Shown: positions 53,214 to 63,587 of the stretch, in pieces
Position numbering within the stretch: position 1 is the first letter of the stretch
How the letters are laid out: each line of letters starts with the position of its first letter
Origin: Suilimivivens sp964571145
GTDB lineage: Bacteria; Bacillota; Clostridia; Lachnospirales; Lachnospiraceae
Reading direction: 5' to 3'
Assembly (NCBI GenBank): GCA_964571145.1
Contig: CAZNAP010000003.1
Span: 6,851 to 70,850 of the forward strand
DNA: 64,000 nucleotides
The notes under the pieces: model-generated
Database searches by the model: none
The model's input: only the letters and a program-made list of their open reading frames with translations
What the model was told of the DNA's origin: nothing
Translations under genes and position numbers: made by a program

Positions 53214-56200
53214 TTATCTCTTTTGTACACCAATTACCGCATTTTCACCATTGATATTCCATTCTTTTTCAACTGCCAAGTCCTTGTTTGACACTATTTC
53301 ATCTGCCAAAACCTTTTGAGCTATGGAATCTTTGTTCTTCATAACCAGTGCAGACAGCTTTTCATTGTCTTTAATCGATACTGAAATATGATCCATTACT
53401 TCAAATCCGGCATCTTTACGCATGGTCTGAATCTTACTGATGATTTCATATACAAAGCCTTCTTCCAGCAGTTCTTCTGTCAGGTTGGTATCAAGCACTA
53501 CGGTCATCTGATTATCAGCTTCAGAAATATAGCCTTCTTTATGATTCATTTCGATGAGTAAGTCTTCTTCTGTCAAAGCAACTTCTGTTCCGTCTACGTC
53601 AAATTTCAATGCGCCTACAGATTTCAGTTCATCCATAGCTTTATTTCCATCCAGTGAAGCCAGTGTTTTCTGGATTCCGCCAAGCTGCTTGCCATATTTC
53701 GGTCCAACCGTACGAAGCTGAGGCTTAAAGGTATAGCTGGTAAAGTCTCTGACATCATCTGTAAATACCACCTTTTTCACATTCAACTCATCTTCAATAA
53801 TTTCTTGATAAAAATCAGAAAGCTCAAAAGGTGCTTTGATAAACATGGTTCCAATTGGCTGACGATTCTTGATGTTAGCTGCATTTCTGCAGGCACGACC
53901 CATTACGACAGCATCCAGAACTTCTTCCATATCATCTTCCAGCTTTTGATCAATACGTGCAGTATCAGCTACCGGGAAATCACAAAGATGAACAGATTCC
54001 GGTGCTTTGTCATCTACGCTACAAACCAGATTTCTGTAAATATCTTCAGTCATAAACGGAATCATAGGAGCTGCACATTTACAAACATCTACCAGAGCTG
54101 TATAAAGTGTCATGTAAGCATTGATTTTATCCTGCTCCATGCCCTTAGCCCAGAAACGCTCACGACTTCTTCTGACATACCAGTTACTCATTTCATCCAC
54201 AAAACCATCCAGTGCTCTGGCAGCTTCCGGAATTCTATAGTTTGCCAAATGTTCATCCACCTGTTTGATTAACGTATTGAGTTTCGACAAAAGCCATTTA
54301 TCCATAACCGGCAATTGATCATAATCCAAGGTGTAGTTTGTAGGATTAAAATGATCAATATTTGCATAAAGCACAAAGAACGCATAGGTGTTCCACAGGG
54401 TTCCCATGAATTTACGCTGTCCTTCCATTACTGCCTTGCCATGGAAACGATTGGGCAGCCAAGGTGCAGAATTAATATAGAAATACCAACGGATTGCATC
54501 AGCGCCATAGGTTTCCAATGCATCAAAAGGATCTACTGCATTACCCTTGGACTTACTCATTTTCTGTCCATTTTCATCCTGCACATGTCCCAGAACAATA
54601 ACATTTTCATATGGTGCTTTGTTAAACAGCAAAGTAGATTCAGCCAGTAAGGAATAGAACCATCCTCTGGTCTGGTCTACAGCTTCTGAAATAAACTGTG
54701 CCGGGAACTGCTTCTCAAATACCTCTTTATTTTCAAAAGGATAATGGTGCTGCGCAAAAGGCATGGCACCTGAATCAAACCAGCAGTCAATTACTTCGGG
54801 TACACGTTTCATAACGCCGCCGCATTTTGGACAGGTACAAGTAATTTCATCAATATAAGGTCTGTGCAGCTCTACGGTCTTAGCCGCAGGATTACCACTC
54901 ATTTTCTCCAGTTCCTCACGGCTTCCGATTGATTCCATGTGTCCGCAGGAGCATTCCCATACATTCAAAGGAGTTCCCCAGTAACGGTTACGGGATACGC
55001 CCCAGTCCTGAATATTCTCTAACCAGTCGCCAAAACGTCCTTTTCCAATAGATTCGGGAATCCAATTAATCGTATTGTTATTGCGAATCAAATCCTCTTT
55101 AACAGCTGTCATCTTGATAAACCAAGATTCTCTTGCATAGTAAATAAGGGGTGTATCACATCTCCAACAGAAAGGATAATCATGCTCAAATTTCGGTGCA
55201 TCAAACAGTTTGCCTTCTTTGTCCAAATCCTTCAAGATTTCCGGATCGGCCTTCTTAACAAACAAACCTGCATAAGGTGTCTCATCTGTCATATTACCTT
55301 TGCCATCAACAAACTGTACAAAAGGAAGGTCATAACGACGTCCTACCTGTGCATCATCCTCACCGAATGCCGGTGCAATATGAACAATCCCGGTACCGTC
55401 TGTCATTGTGACATATGTGTCACATGTTACAAAATGACCTTTCTTTTTCTGCTTGGCAGCGCCTTCTCCTGCACAGGCGAAAAGCGGTTCATATGCTTTA
55501 TATTCTAAATCAGTTCCTTTATAAGTCTCCAACACTTCATAGGCCGGTGCTTCTTCGGTTGCCAAATTTCCCAGCACCTTCTCCAGCAAAGCTTGCGCCA
55601 TATAATAGGTATAGCCGTCAGCTGCTTTCACCTTGCAATAGGTTTCGTCAGGATTCACACACAGTGCAACGTTAGAGGGCAATGTCCAAGGCGTTGTGGT
55701 CCATGCCAGAAAATAGGCATCTTCTCCCACAACCTTAAATCTGACAACTGCAGAACGTTCTTTAACTGCCTTATAACCCTGTGCTACCTCATGTGATGAA
55801 AGAGGGGTGCCACATCTGGGGCAATAAGGAACAATCTTAAATCCTTTATAAAGAAGCTTTTTATCCCAAATCTGCTTCAAAGCCCACCACTCGGACTCGA
55901 TAAAGTCATCATGATAGGTAACATAGGGATTATCCATGTCTGCCCAGAAACCAACTGTACCTGAGAAGTCTTCCCACATACCTTTGTATTTCCAAACACT
56001 TTCTTTACATTTAGAAATGAAAGGGTCTAAACCATATTCTTCAATCTGCTCTTTGCCATCTAAACCAAGGAGTTTCTCTACTTCCAGCTCTACCGGCAGT
56101 CCGTGGGTATCCCAGCCTGCTTTACGGGGAACCATGTAGCCTTTCATGGTTCTGTATCTGGGAATCATATCTTTAATAACACGTGTCAGTACGTGGCCGA

Positions 56201-56366
56201 TATGCGGTTTGCCGTTTGCTGTCGGCGGTCCGTCATAAAAAGTATAGGTTTCTCCCTCTTTACGGTTTTCCATACTTTTCTCGAAAATATTGTTTTCACG
56301 CCAGAACTTCTCAGTTTCTTTTTCGCGTTCTACGAAATTTAGATTTGTTGATACTTTTTGATACAT
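53214..56366 (-). CDS. ileS: Isoleucyl-tRNA synthetase
   Basis: A 1050-aa class I synthetase: PHIGH at 54-58, CP1 editing domain (AWTTTPWTLPSN), KMSKS at 602-606, zinc-type cysteines in ECSCGHM and CTCPKCGG, and a C-terminal anticodon-binding extension, typical of the long (eukaryote-like) bacterial IleRS that often carries mupirocin insensitivity. RBS AGGAG. Expression is controlled by the upstream T-box. Confidence 0.97.
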   Translation of the reverse strand: MYQKVSTNLNFVEREKETEKFWRENNIFEKSMENRKEGETYTFYDGPPTANGKPHIGHVLTRVIKDMIPRYRTMKGYMVPRKAGWDTHGLPVELEVEKLLGLDGKEQIEEYGLDPFISKCKESVWKYKGMWEDFSGTVGFWADMDNPYVTYHDDFIESEWWALKQIWDKKLLYKGFKIVPYCPRCGTPLSSHEVAQGYKAVKERSAVVRFKVVGEDAYFLAWTTTPWTLPSNVALCVNPDETYCKVKAADGYTYYMAQALLEKVLGNLATEEAPAYEVLETYKGTDLEYKAYEPLFACAGEGAAKQKKKGHFVTCDTYVTMTDGTGIVHIAPAFGEDDAQVGRRYDLPFVQFVDGKGNMTDETPYAGLFVKKADPEILKDLDKEGKLFDAPKFEHDYPFCWRCDTPLIYYARESWFIKMTAVKEDLIRNNNTINWIPESIGKGRFGDWLENIQDWGVSRNRYWGTPLNVWECSCGHMESIGSREELEKMSGNPAAKTVELHRPYIDEITCTCPKCGGVMKRVPEVIDCWFDSGAMPFAQHHYPFENKEVFEKQFPAQFISEAVDQTRGWFYSLLAESTLLFNKAPYENVIVLGHVQDENGQKMSKSKGNAVDPFDALETYGADAIRWYFYINSAPWLPNRFHGKAVMEGQRKFMGTLWNTYAFFVLYANIDHFNPTNYTLDYDQLPVMDKWLLSKLNTLIKQVDEHLANYRIPEAARALDGFVDEMSNWYVRRSRERFWAKGMEQDKINAYMTLYTALVDVCKCAAPMIPFMTEDIYRNLVCSVDDKAPESVHLCDFPVADTARIDQKLEDDMEEVLDAVVMGRACRNAANIKNRQPIGTMFIKAPFELSDFYQEIIEDELNVKKVVFTDDVRDFTSYTFKPQLRTVGPKYGKQLGGIQKTLASLDGNKAMDELKSVGALKFDVDGTEVALTEEDLLIEMNHKEGYISEADNQMTVVLDTNLTEELLEEGFVYEIISKIQTMRKDAGFEVMDHISVSIKDNEKLSALVMKNKDSIAQKVLADEIVSNKDLAVEKEWNINGENAVIGVQKR

Positions 56367-56431
56367 CTCGTTCTCCTCTCGTTTCTTATAGCACGGCAGA
56401 CATTTTCCTCATTGCTCGCTTATATCCGTGC

Positions 56432-56684
56432 AAAATAAGAAACCTCGTCCTGTAAAAAGGACGAGGTCATAATTTACTCGTTAACCACCTGTTTACTCAT
56501 ACGCACCGATTGGCTACGGCTTAATATGCTTTCCTGTAACGGAGGACTCCGGCAAGACTTACTTGAATTTCAGTCCGCAGCTCAGAAGTGATTTTCTCTG
56601 TTCATCTACTAATACCGGCTTCCACCTGTTCCGGCTCGCTGTGATGTTTGAAAAACAGTTACTGTCTTCGTCATTGCTTTTATA
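56432..56684 (-). ncRNA. Isoleucine T-box riboswitch of ileS
   Basis: On the minus strand: T-box start GACGAAGACAGTA (near 56663-56675), Stem I distal element AGCGAGCCGG with GGTGGAAGCCGG, specifier loop GAAAATCAC with Ile codon ATC at 56590-56592, then the antiterminator sequence CAGGTGGTTAACG whose TGGT (56484-56487) pairs with the ACCA end of tRNA-Ile. It ends in terminator stem CCTCGTCCT (56443-56451) with AGGACGAGG (56458-56466) and a T-rich tail. Uncharged tRNA-Ile would favour readthrough into ileS. Confidence 0.9.
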
Positions 56685-56690
56685 TTCTCA

Positions 56691-56720
56691 AAAGTACACC
56701 ATAAGCGCTTGCTTTGTCAA
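56691..56720 (-). promoter_or_regulatory. ileS: ileS promoter
   Basis: -35 TTGACA (56715-56720, perfect), 18-bp spacer, extended -10 TGTACTTT (hexamer 56691-56696), ending just before the T-box. Confidence 0.7.
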
Positions 56721-56759
56721 GAGCTATTTGAATCTGCGGCTGTCTTCTTGTCTGCAGTC

Positions 56760-58616
56760 TTAGGCTGCATTTACCTTGGCTAGCTTTTTCTTCTGCACAA
56801 TAATAATCGTAATTGCTATGCTAATCGATACAATGAGCAGTCCGCCCAGTGATGCAATACCTAATATCTTTTGTATATGCAGATAGTTGACTGCTTCTGA
56901 GGAAGACTTCTCTGCCAGCTCCAGGAACTTCATGGAATTGCTAAAAATCCGACGATTAATATAGATCCATATGCACCCTGCTTCTGCAATCAACAAAATA
57001 ATATTGGTAAGTAAAGCCGGCCAAATCCTAATCGGTTTCTTTTCCTTCGGTTGCTCATTGGAGCGAACTTTTTTCCGCATAAAGAGAAGGCTCATCAAAA
57101 TCACAAGTATACTAATGCCAAGCGTAATCAGAAGTGGCAAATACTGTACCAAACCAGCTTTCACATTCTCGCCGCTGACCAACTTGGAGCCTTTGAATAA
57201 GGTCAATGCCATCTTGGAGCAATTTCCGTTGCTGTCAAACGCTTCAATCTCGATTACGTTTTCTCCTAAAGCTAAATCTGCAAGATACTCAAATTCGCCC
57301 TGTTCGCTTATGGGCGTTTCTGTGCCGTTAATAGTCAATTTATTACTTCCGGTCACCAGTCCGATTATGGTTACTTCATCTTCATAAAAAGTCTTGCCAT
57401 CCAGATTGTCAAACAAACGAATTGCCGGAGGATTTGTATCATAGTAAACAGTTGTATTGATGACAAACCATACCGAGTCATCACATGCCAGCTCTGCCAG
57501 TATTTTATTTTCCCCTGCTGCCAGACTAAAGGATAAATTTCCTTCTCCTGTTACATTGTATGTACCGGCTTCTTCATTCACTTGGGCAACTAATTCTCTC
57601 TCTGCATTAACCTTGTATTCTATGACCGCCTGCGCTGACGAAGTTACTTCTGTGGTTGCCAGCTTTAAGTATTCATCCTGAAGCTGAATCGTCTTTTCCT
57701 TAGGGGCTGACCATACATTATTATCCTTATAGTAAAGCTTGATTTGCAGCTCAGTGGCATTTTCCGAAAAGAGGACACGGTTTGCTGTAACACTCCCATC
57801 GAAATCACCGTTATAAAGAACTTCATTCTGGTCATTAACAACTACCTTATATGCATCATGACCCCAATCGGTAAATTCTGACCAATCCAAACTACAAGCC
57901 AAATTTCCCATGTCGATGCTGGTTCTAAAATCTGCAAGGGCAATGGGTTCGTTTGGATTCACGTAATCGATTGGATCAGAGGATAAGCTGTCAAACAGCT
58001 CTGCATCACCGTCATCATAGTAAACGTCCACTCTAAAAATATAGTTGCCACTTGATAAAGAAGTCAATTCAAGATCAACTACTTCTTCCTCTCCTGACTG
58101 AGCACCTCCGGCAGTCAGTTTGTTAATCATAGATGTGTCCTCTGTACTGACCGCATAAATCTCATAAGCATAGTACAAAGTCTCTGTTTCGCAATCTGCT
58201 TCAAAGGCAACACTGACACTGTCTTCCGTAATACTGCCTATATTCAGATACTGAAGCCACAAGCCGTAATTACTTTCGATGATGGAATAAGTAATTTCAG
58301 TATTCTTTTGTAAATCATATTCAACACTCCAGCTGCCGGCCTCAGCATTGGTAATTTTATAGGTACTCCACAGGTCACCGCTGTTACATTCCACATCAGA
58401 ATCGTCTATGGTTTTGCTTGCACCACTAGGTGAAATAAATGTAATGTCGACCACTTCCGCATCAAAAACAAACATCACTACCAAATCTTGTTGGTTCTCC
58501 AGATTGACAATCTGCGTTTGCTTGGGCGCAGCATAAACAGGCTGAGCTGCCAGGCCAATATTCAATATAATCAGGAAACTTAGTATCCCATAAATTATTC
58601 TTTTCCTAATCGCCAT
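56760..58616 (-). CDS. Secreted Ig-like membrane protein of the VWA operon
   Basis: A 618-aa protein. The signal peptide (residues 1-29, ending VYAA) is followed by an extracellular region of beta-rich domains, including a fibronectin-like segment (SITEDSVSVAFEADCETETLYYAYEIY) and a bacterial Ig-like repeat (PPAIRLFDNLDGKTFYEDEVTIIGLV to GENVIEIEAFDSNGNCS). Three C-terminal hydrophobic segments follow (about 485-510, 530-550 and 585-610). I do not recognise a named family. It lies 16 bp after the giant VWA protein gene and is probably a membrane partner of it. Confidence 0.75.
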   Translation of the reverse strand: MAIRKRIIYGILSFLIILNIGLAAQPVYAAPKQTQIVNLENQQDLVVMFVFDAEVVDITFISPSGASKTIDDSDVECNSGDLWSTYKITNAEAGSWSVEYDLQKNTEITYSIIESNYGLWLQYLNIGSITEDSVSVAFEADCETETLYYAYEIYAVSTEDTSMINKLTAGGAQSGEEEVVDLELTSLSSGNYIFRVDVYYDDGDAELFDSLSSDPIDYVNPNEPIALADFRTSIDMGNLACSLDWSEFTDWGHDAYKVVVNDQNEVLYNGDFDGSVTANRVLFSENATELQIKLYYKDNNVWSAPKEKTIQLQDEYLKLATTEVTSSAQAVIEYKVNAERELVAQVNEEAGTYNVTGEGNLSFSLAAGENKILAELACDDSVWFVINTTVYYDTNPPAIRLFDNLDGKTFYEDEVTIIGLVTGSNKLTINGTETPISEQGEFEYLADLALGENVIEIEAFDSNGNCSKMALTLFKGSKLVSGENVKAGLVQYLPLLITLGISILVILMSLLFMRKKVRSNEQPKEKKPIRIWPALLTNIILLIAEAGCIWIYINRRIFSNSMKFLELAEKSSSEAVNYLHIQKILGIASLGGLLIVSISIAITIIIVQKKKLAKVNAA

Positions 58617-58632
58617 TTCTTATATCCTCCTG

Positions 58633-61600
58633 CTATCTTAAGAAGCCGTTCTTCTTGCCACCCTTGCCATTTGCATCCAAGTAGAAAAAGTCACCTTTAA
58701 TTTTGCCGTCACTGTCTTGATATTTATAAACTATAACAAATTCTATTTTACCATCATGCGTCACATAAATGCCTAACGCTGCATTACCTACCTGACTTTT
58801 CTCAGAATTAATAAACCACCAACTGATATCATAAGCCAGCGTACCCGTGTAGCATACACCACCAAAACGTGAGTGTGCATCCAGTTCGCCTTCTCCTGAC
58901 AGTTCAAGAGACAAATTACCATCGGCACTATCCCACATCAATCCTGCTTTCAGATTGGCACTGACACCACTGACATCTACTCCATCCAGCTGTAATAAAC
59001 TGTTTGTATATTCAAAGTTCCCTATGTGAACTCCTGCCTCGGCTAATTTGATTTCTTCCAAGAAAAACAATTCGGCTGAAGCCTCAAATCTAAACGGGGA
59101 ACACCTTAACGATACTGTTGTGTCTGGCATTTCCAAGAAACTCAAATCTCCCACAAATTTTTCAAGAGCAGGTATATACTCTTTCACCTTTAAGCTGCTA
59201 AGAGACATAGAACCTGTGAAAACGAGACTTGTCCAAGTCCCTTTTTCTATAGCAGTATTAATATCTGATACCATTACAGACACGTCTTCTATTTCAATTG
59301 GAATTGCTGTAGGTAATTTAACTCCATCCAGTTCCGCTTTAATCTTGACTGAATCCGGAATCAACTGTTCTTTCCATGATATTTCTGCCCCTAATCCTGC
59401 TCCTTTGGACAAGAAGTCAAATCGAATCAATGCTCCAATGGTATACTCATTTTTTAAGGTATTGACTTTAACGACCATTTCACCATTAAAGAATACCGGC
59501 GAATTCAAGAAGTTAATTGGACTCCTGTAATCGTCATCAGGTTCATTATCATAAGACATATCCAGTACAAGTCCAATGTTTTTGTCTGTAATCTGTGCAC
59601 TTCCGTCATAGACAAAGTCAAATATGTCCACTGTATTGCCGCAAGCCTCTAATAATTGTTCCTGATAGGGCAGCCTTGTGGTACCGGCTGAATAATACAA
59701 GCCCATACTATTGGGATAAAGTCGTACCACGGGACTGTCAAACTGCAACAGCTCATAAATACTCAGTAAACCGGTCGATATATCGTCCACTAAATAGTTT
59801 TCATAGTCATATAAATGTGCCGGGTCATTGTATAAGGTAAATTGATTCAATGAAGGTAAATCAAACGGAATACCCTTTTCCGCAAAATACTTTCCAAAGC
59901 CTTCTGCTGTTGCAGTATCGAATTCCACATAAGAACCGCTGTTATCCACAACGCTAATGGAACCATCATTTACCAAATCACCGGTTAGATTGATATCACC
60001 TTTAAAATGTAGCCAGCCGTTCATGGTAACCGCACCCCTCAGTGTACAGCTTCCGTTACCATTTTCAATCTTTTCAGCCGAGGTAAACACATAAGGTCCA
60101 AATGCAGTCTTCTTCTCATCGCCCTGAACGATAACAGAAAATCCGTTTGGAAGTATTTTCTTGCCACCATCAATTGTGACTTCAACATCATAGGAGTCAA
60201 CAGCAATGCTGGCAGGAATCACCACGGAATAGGTCTCTGCATCCACATATTTTGCTTCCACCGAATAATCAATATTTCCATTTAATTTCATGGTAATTTT
60301 ACTGTCTTTTTTGAATCCTTTTCCCTTGAGTTTAACAGAAATATCCTGTAACCCTTTGTAAATATAACGGGGTGACATGCCCGAAATACTAATGTCTTTA
60401 CTTATTGCCAGTCCGCTTTCGCTGTTATCTGCTCCCTTCAGTGAATAAGTTTTTATATCACTTACATTTTCCGCAGGAAGCGAGACCTCCAGCGTTCGTC
60501 CTGTCATAGTCAAGGTATCCACTGCCGTATAGGTTAACTCATACTGGCTGTACACTTTAGCATGCAAATCCGTATAAAAAGCAGTCAAGCTGGCGCTGTC
60601 CGGCACATATAGGAACTTACCGTTTCCACTGTTTGCAATGGTTGTCATATAATTAGCATCTACATTTCCGCCTAATCCCAAGGAATAAACTGTGACGCCT
60701 TTTTGTAAGGCTAGTTCTCCTATTTGACTATATATTTCTTCACTGGACTTTGGCCAGTTATCCTGACCGTCCGACATTAAAATCAATACATTATTATCAC
60801 TACTGTCAGCTGAATAGCTTCCCAGACTGTTATATACAGCAGAAAACATGTCGGTATCACCACCAGACTGCATATTCTCGGCAAATGCAATGAGATTTTC
60901 ATCTGATGTGCCAAATGACTTTGTTTCCACTATGGAACTGTTAAAGGTAACCACGGACAGATTTTCGCCCGGATTCTTATCAGTCACAAAGGTCACAACT
61001 GCATCCCGCAAATCTTGAATAGACCCACCCATACTACCGGATACATCACAAACCAGCATAATGTTGAAGCCTGTAAAGTCGATTTTCTTTAAGGTAAAGT
61101 TGCTGATTTCCGAGCCGCAGTCAACTACCTTAATTGCCTGCTTAATTTCCTCTGTATCCGTCAGATAATCACTGTCAATTTGAACTCTCGCTTTCACTTC
61201 CTCGAAGCTAGTCGTATCAATTTGACCGATTACAATTGCACTTTTAGCTTTGCCAATATATTCCTCTGTCGTCTTGGCAAAATCAATTGTCTTTTCATCC
61301 TCATCTCTTGTTGCATCCTCATCTCTTGTTGCATCCTCATCCCTTGTTGCATCCTCATCTTCATCCCAATTGTAAGTCTGCGAATGTTCGTCACTTTGAG
61401 GCTGATTTTGTGGTGAAACAATATTTTCTACGTTAATTGTGAGCGAATGGTCTAGCACTGTATCTACATATTCAGAAACATTCTTAATATTATTCGCATC
61501 CGCGTTGATATCGTTATCCAATACGGAAATAATTTGTGACATGCCATATACATAACTGTCGTCCTCACATTCCTGAGAACTGTAAATAGCATCACTTATG

Positions 61601-62799
61601 TATGAATTGGTTGATGTTTCGTTACCAAAATAATCTTCTATTTTAGCTAATTCCAAATATACTTTTGTCTGGTCGGTTCCGGCTTCATTCTCTGCCGCTT
61701 GTGTCAGCATCTCTTTTACAGCCACCAGTGTTGAATCATCTAATTGATTAACTACCGCATCCACGCGTGATTCCAATGCTTTTCTATCTTGAACGGACAA
61801 ATCACCTTTATTTTTATCATAAATATCTGACAGCTTTTCTTCCACATCAGTTGCGTCAGTTTTGTTGATTTCTTGGAATGCCTCGGAGAAATCCGATTCA
61901 TCCACCAAATCACTCATATATAATTCTGCCGAAATCATCAACTCATGATAAGAAGAATCTTCGTCTAATTTTTGGGTAATCTCGTCATATTCTCCATCTA
62001 GAACATAGGCCTTGATGCGTGCCTTCTTAACACAATCCAGTGCTAAATATTCCGGTTCCTCTTCCTCTATTGCGTTAAACGCTCTTCTGTGCTTGCTTTC
62101 TGTTTGATTCTCATCAGCCAACAATTCGCCATATGCTTTTGATACTTCGGCTACTGCTTCTGCACAATCACTCATATTATCTGAAATAGCATACTCTTCC
62201 TCTATTGCATCCTTGATTTTGCGCAGGATATCTTCCGGCTTCATTTGCTCTGTCTTCTGCACTTGGTCAAGCGTAGTCAGCGAATATCCATACTCTTCAA
62301 TATTTTCTCCGATACTTTGCAAATACTGAATCATTGCTACATCAGAAGCATCCATTTCCACCTTCGCTGCCGCTAATTCTACCTCTTCTTCATCTTCTGA
62401 AATGAGTTTTGTATGATTACATAAATATTGATACAAACCATTTGCACTGACATAATCTTCTTGGAAAAGACTAATTCGTGCATTGAGTAATCTGCAATCA
62501 TCATCATATCCATATTCTTCACTATATTGGTCAATTACTTGTAATGCCTCGTCATAGGCTTCTTCTTCCATTAATGCATTGGCAAATGCAATCATCTTTT
62601 TCTGTGACAAATGTGCATCCGCTATTCCATGATCGGCCAAATTTTTGATGCCAAAAAATAATGCCGCCCCACATCCTAATGTAAGTGCACCAACAAAAAG
62701 TATCTTTGAAAGATTAAAAGCTTTCCGTCTAAACAGGATAAGAATAGTACCAATCACTCCCGGCAATAATCCAAGTCCAATCTGAAAGAAGATATTCAT
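58633..62799 (-). CDS. Giant VWA/IPT-domain surface protein
   Basis: A 1388-aa protein with two N-terminal transmembrane segments (about 4-24 and 31-53). A long acidic helical, TPR-like region (about 70-470) and a DEDATR repeat (about 478-500) follow. A von Willebrand A domain starts near 575 with MIDAS DVSGS at 585-589 and a TxxxD-type GGDTDMFS. A beta region and an IPT/TIG-like domain (PRYIYKGLQDISVKLKGKGF) follow, then a roughly 500-residue unknown C-terminus. The start at 62799 has GAGG upstream; an in-frame ATG lies at 62832. Function unknown; metal-dependent binding of a partner is likely. Confidence 0.8.
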   Translation of the reverse strand: MNIFFQIGLGLLPGVIGTILILFRRKAFNLSKILFVGALTLGCGAALFFGIKNLADHGIADAHLSQKKMIAFANALMEEEAYDEALQVIDQYSEEYGYDDDCRLLNARISLFQEDYVSANGLYQYLCNHTKLISEDEEEVELAAAKVEMDASDVAMIQYLQSIGENIEEYGYSLTTLDQVQKTEQMKPEDILRKIKDAIEEEYAISDNMSDCAEAVAEVSKAYGELLADENQTESKHRRAFNAIEEEEPEYLALDCVKKARIKAYVLDGEYDEITQKLDEDSSYHELMISAELYMSDLVDESDFSEAFQEINKTDATDVEEKLSDIYDKNKGDLSVQDRKALESRVDAVVNQLDDSTLVAVKEMLTQAAENEAGTDQTKVYLELAKIEDYFGNETSTNSYISDAIYSSQECEDDSYVYGMSQIISVLDNDINADANNIKNVSEYVDTVLDHSLTINVENIVSPQNQPQSDEHSQTYNWDEDEDATRDEDATRDEDATRDEDEKTIDFAKTTEEYIGKAKSAIVIGQIDTTSFEEVKARVQIDSDYLTDTEEIKQAIKVVDCGSEISNFTLKKIDFTGFNIMLVCDVSGSMGGSIQDLRDAVVTFVTDKNPGENLSVVTFNSSIVETKSFGTSDENLIAFAENMQSGGDTDMFSAVYNSLGSYSADSSDNNVLILMSDGQDNWPKSSEEIYSQIGELALQKGVTVYSLGLGGNVDANYMTTIANSGNGKFLYVPDSASLTAFYTDLHAKVYSQYELTYTAVDTLTMTGRTLEVSLPAENVSDIKTYSLKGADNSESGLAISKDISISGMSPRYIYKGLQDISVKLKGKGFKKDSKITMKLNGNIDYSVEAKYVDAETYSVVIPASIAVDSYDVEVTIDGGKKILPNGFSVIVQGDEKKTAFGPYVFTSAEKIENGNGSCTLRGAVTMNGWLHFKGDINLTGDLVNDGSISVVDNSGSYVEFDTATAEGFGKYFAEKGIPFDLPSLNQFTLYNDPAHLYDYENYLVDDISTGLLSIYELLQFDSPVVRLYPNSMGLYYSAGTTRLPYQEQLLEACGNTVDIFDFVYDGSAQITDKNIGLVLDMSYDNEPDDDYRSPINFLNSPVFFNGEMVVKVNTLKNEYTIGALIRFDFLSKGAGLGAEISWKEQLIPDSVKIKAELDGVKLPTAIPIEIEDVSVMVSDINTAIEKGTWTSLVFTGSMSLSSLKVKEYIPALEKFVGDLSFLEMPDTTVSLRCSPFRFEASAELFFLEEIKLAEAGVHIGNFEYTNSLLQLDGVDVSGVSANLKAGLMWDSADGNLSLELSGEGELDAHSRFGGVCYTGTLAYDISWWFINSEKSQVGNAALGIYVTHDGKIEFVIVYKYQDSDGKIKGDFFYLDANGKGGKKNGFLR
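61296..61367 (-). repeat. 18-bp tandem repeat in the VWA protein gene
   Basis: Three near-identical copies of CATCCTCATCTCTTGTTG (61296-61313, 61314-61331, 61332-61349) and a partial fourth. They code DEDATR hexapeptides between the helical region and the VWA domain. Copies are almost identical, suggesting recent expansion. Confidence 0.9.
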
Positions 62800-62815
62800 A
62801 TGTACAACCTCGCTC

Positions 62816-62852
62816 AATAAAAACCTCCCCATGAATACTCATGGAGAGGTTT
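62816..62852 (-). terminator. Intra-operon terminator or attenuator before the VWA gene
   Basis: AAACCTCCCCATGA (62821-62834) and TCATGGAGAGGTTT (62839-62852) form a 14-bp stem with one mismatch and ATAC loop. TTTTTATT follows on the minus strand, 17 bp before the VWA start codon. It probably reduces expression of the two downstream genes. Confidence 0.75.
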
Positions 62853-62864
62853 CATTCTGTTTAA

Positions 62865-63569
62865 TTAGTAATTTAAAGTACCATAGTAAATTTTCCAGCC
62901 ACCATCTTCTTTAATCAAAAATAAATTGCTGACATTATAGGAAGATGACTTCTTGGAACCCTTAACATCCAACTTCAGTTCAACTTCAATAATCTTTTTG
63001 ATATCATCTACATCCATGTTATAGTTGTCTATCAGTGCATCTTTCACATCTTCCAGTCTTCTTTTTGAGAATTCTGTGGTATCTGTAATTTCATAAGAAA
63101 TCTTTTTCAGTGTTCCGACCTTATCTTCAAATGTATCCAAAGTATCAGACACGGCATCTTCGTAATAATCTATATAATCATCACCATACCAGTCGTCATA
63201 AATTTCTTCGCTAATCGAACTGGATAATTCATCCAATTCATCAACATCGTCATTCTGAAGTGCTTTTACCATTTTATTGATTGTTGCTCTGTATCCGGTA
63301 AATTTACCAATTACATTAGCCGCAATTACAATAATCACAATCAATCCGATTACAGCAACAATCGCTCCGATTAATTTGTTATTATTACTGCTTTTATCAG
63401 TGTTTGCAGCAGCTCCTGCTACAGGTTGTGCAGGTTGTGCAGGCTGTGCAGGCTGTACCGGCGTTGTACGCTGTGCCGGCTGCACTGCTACAAAAGGTGT
63501 GCCACACTGACTGCAAACTTTATCATCATCATTCATTTGAAAACCACAATTAGCACAAAACTTAGCCAT
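62865..63569 (-). CDS. Zinc-ribbon membrane protein
   Basis: A 234-aa protein: N-terminal zinc ribbon (CANCGFQM to CSQCGTPF, residues 5-25), a PAQ repeat linker (about 30-50), one transmembrane segment (about 65-87) and an acidic extracellular domain (DDWYGDDYIDYYEDAVSD, ending EDGGWKIYYG) resembling DUF4878/NTF2-like lipoprotein domains. RBS GGAGG. The zinc ribbon inside and sensor-like domain outside suggest a stress or envelope sensor, but this is inference. Confidence 0.82.
   Translation of the reverse strand: MAKFCANCGFQMNDDDKVCSQCGTPFVAVQPAQRTTPVQPAQPAQPAQPVAGAAANTDKSSNNNKLIGAIVAVIGLIVIIVIAANVIGKFTGYRATINKMVKALQNDDVDELDELSSSISEEIYDDWYGDDYIDYYEDAVSDTLDTFEDKVGTLKKISYEITDTTEFSKRRLEDVKDALIDNYNMDVDDIKKIIEVELKLDVKGSKKSSSYNVSNLFLIKEDGGWKIYYGTLNY
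63422..63457 (-). repeat. 9-bp tandem repeat coding PAQ tripeptides
   Basis: Four copies of CAGGYTGTG run head to tail in the linker of the zinc-ribbon protein. In-frame length variation is likely. Confidence 0.8.
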
Positions 63570-63587
63570 TTTAGTTTCCTCCCATCC

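Noticed and set aside
61180..61421. Open frames within the DEDATR repeat on other frames
   Set aside because: They are repeat-driven shadows of the VWA protein gene.
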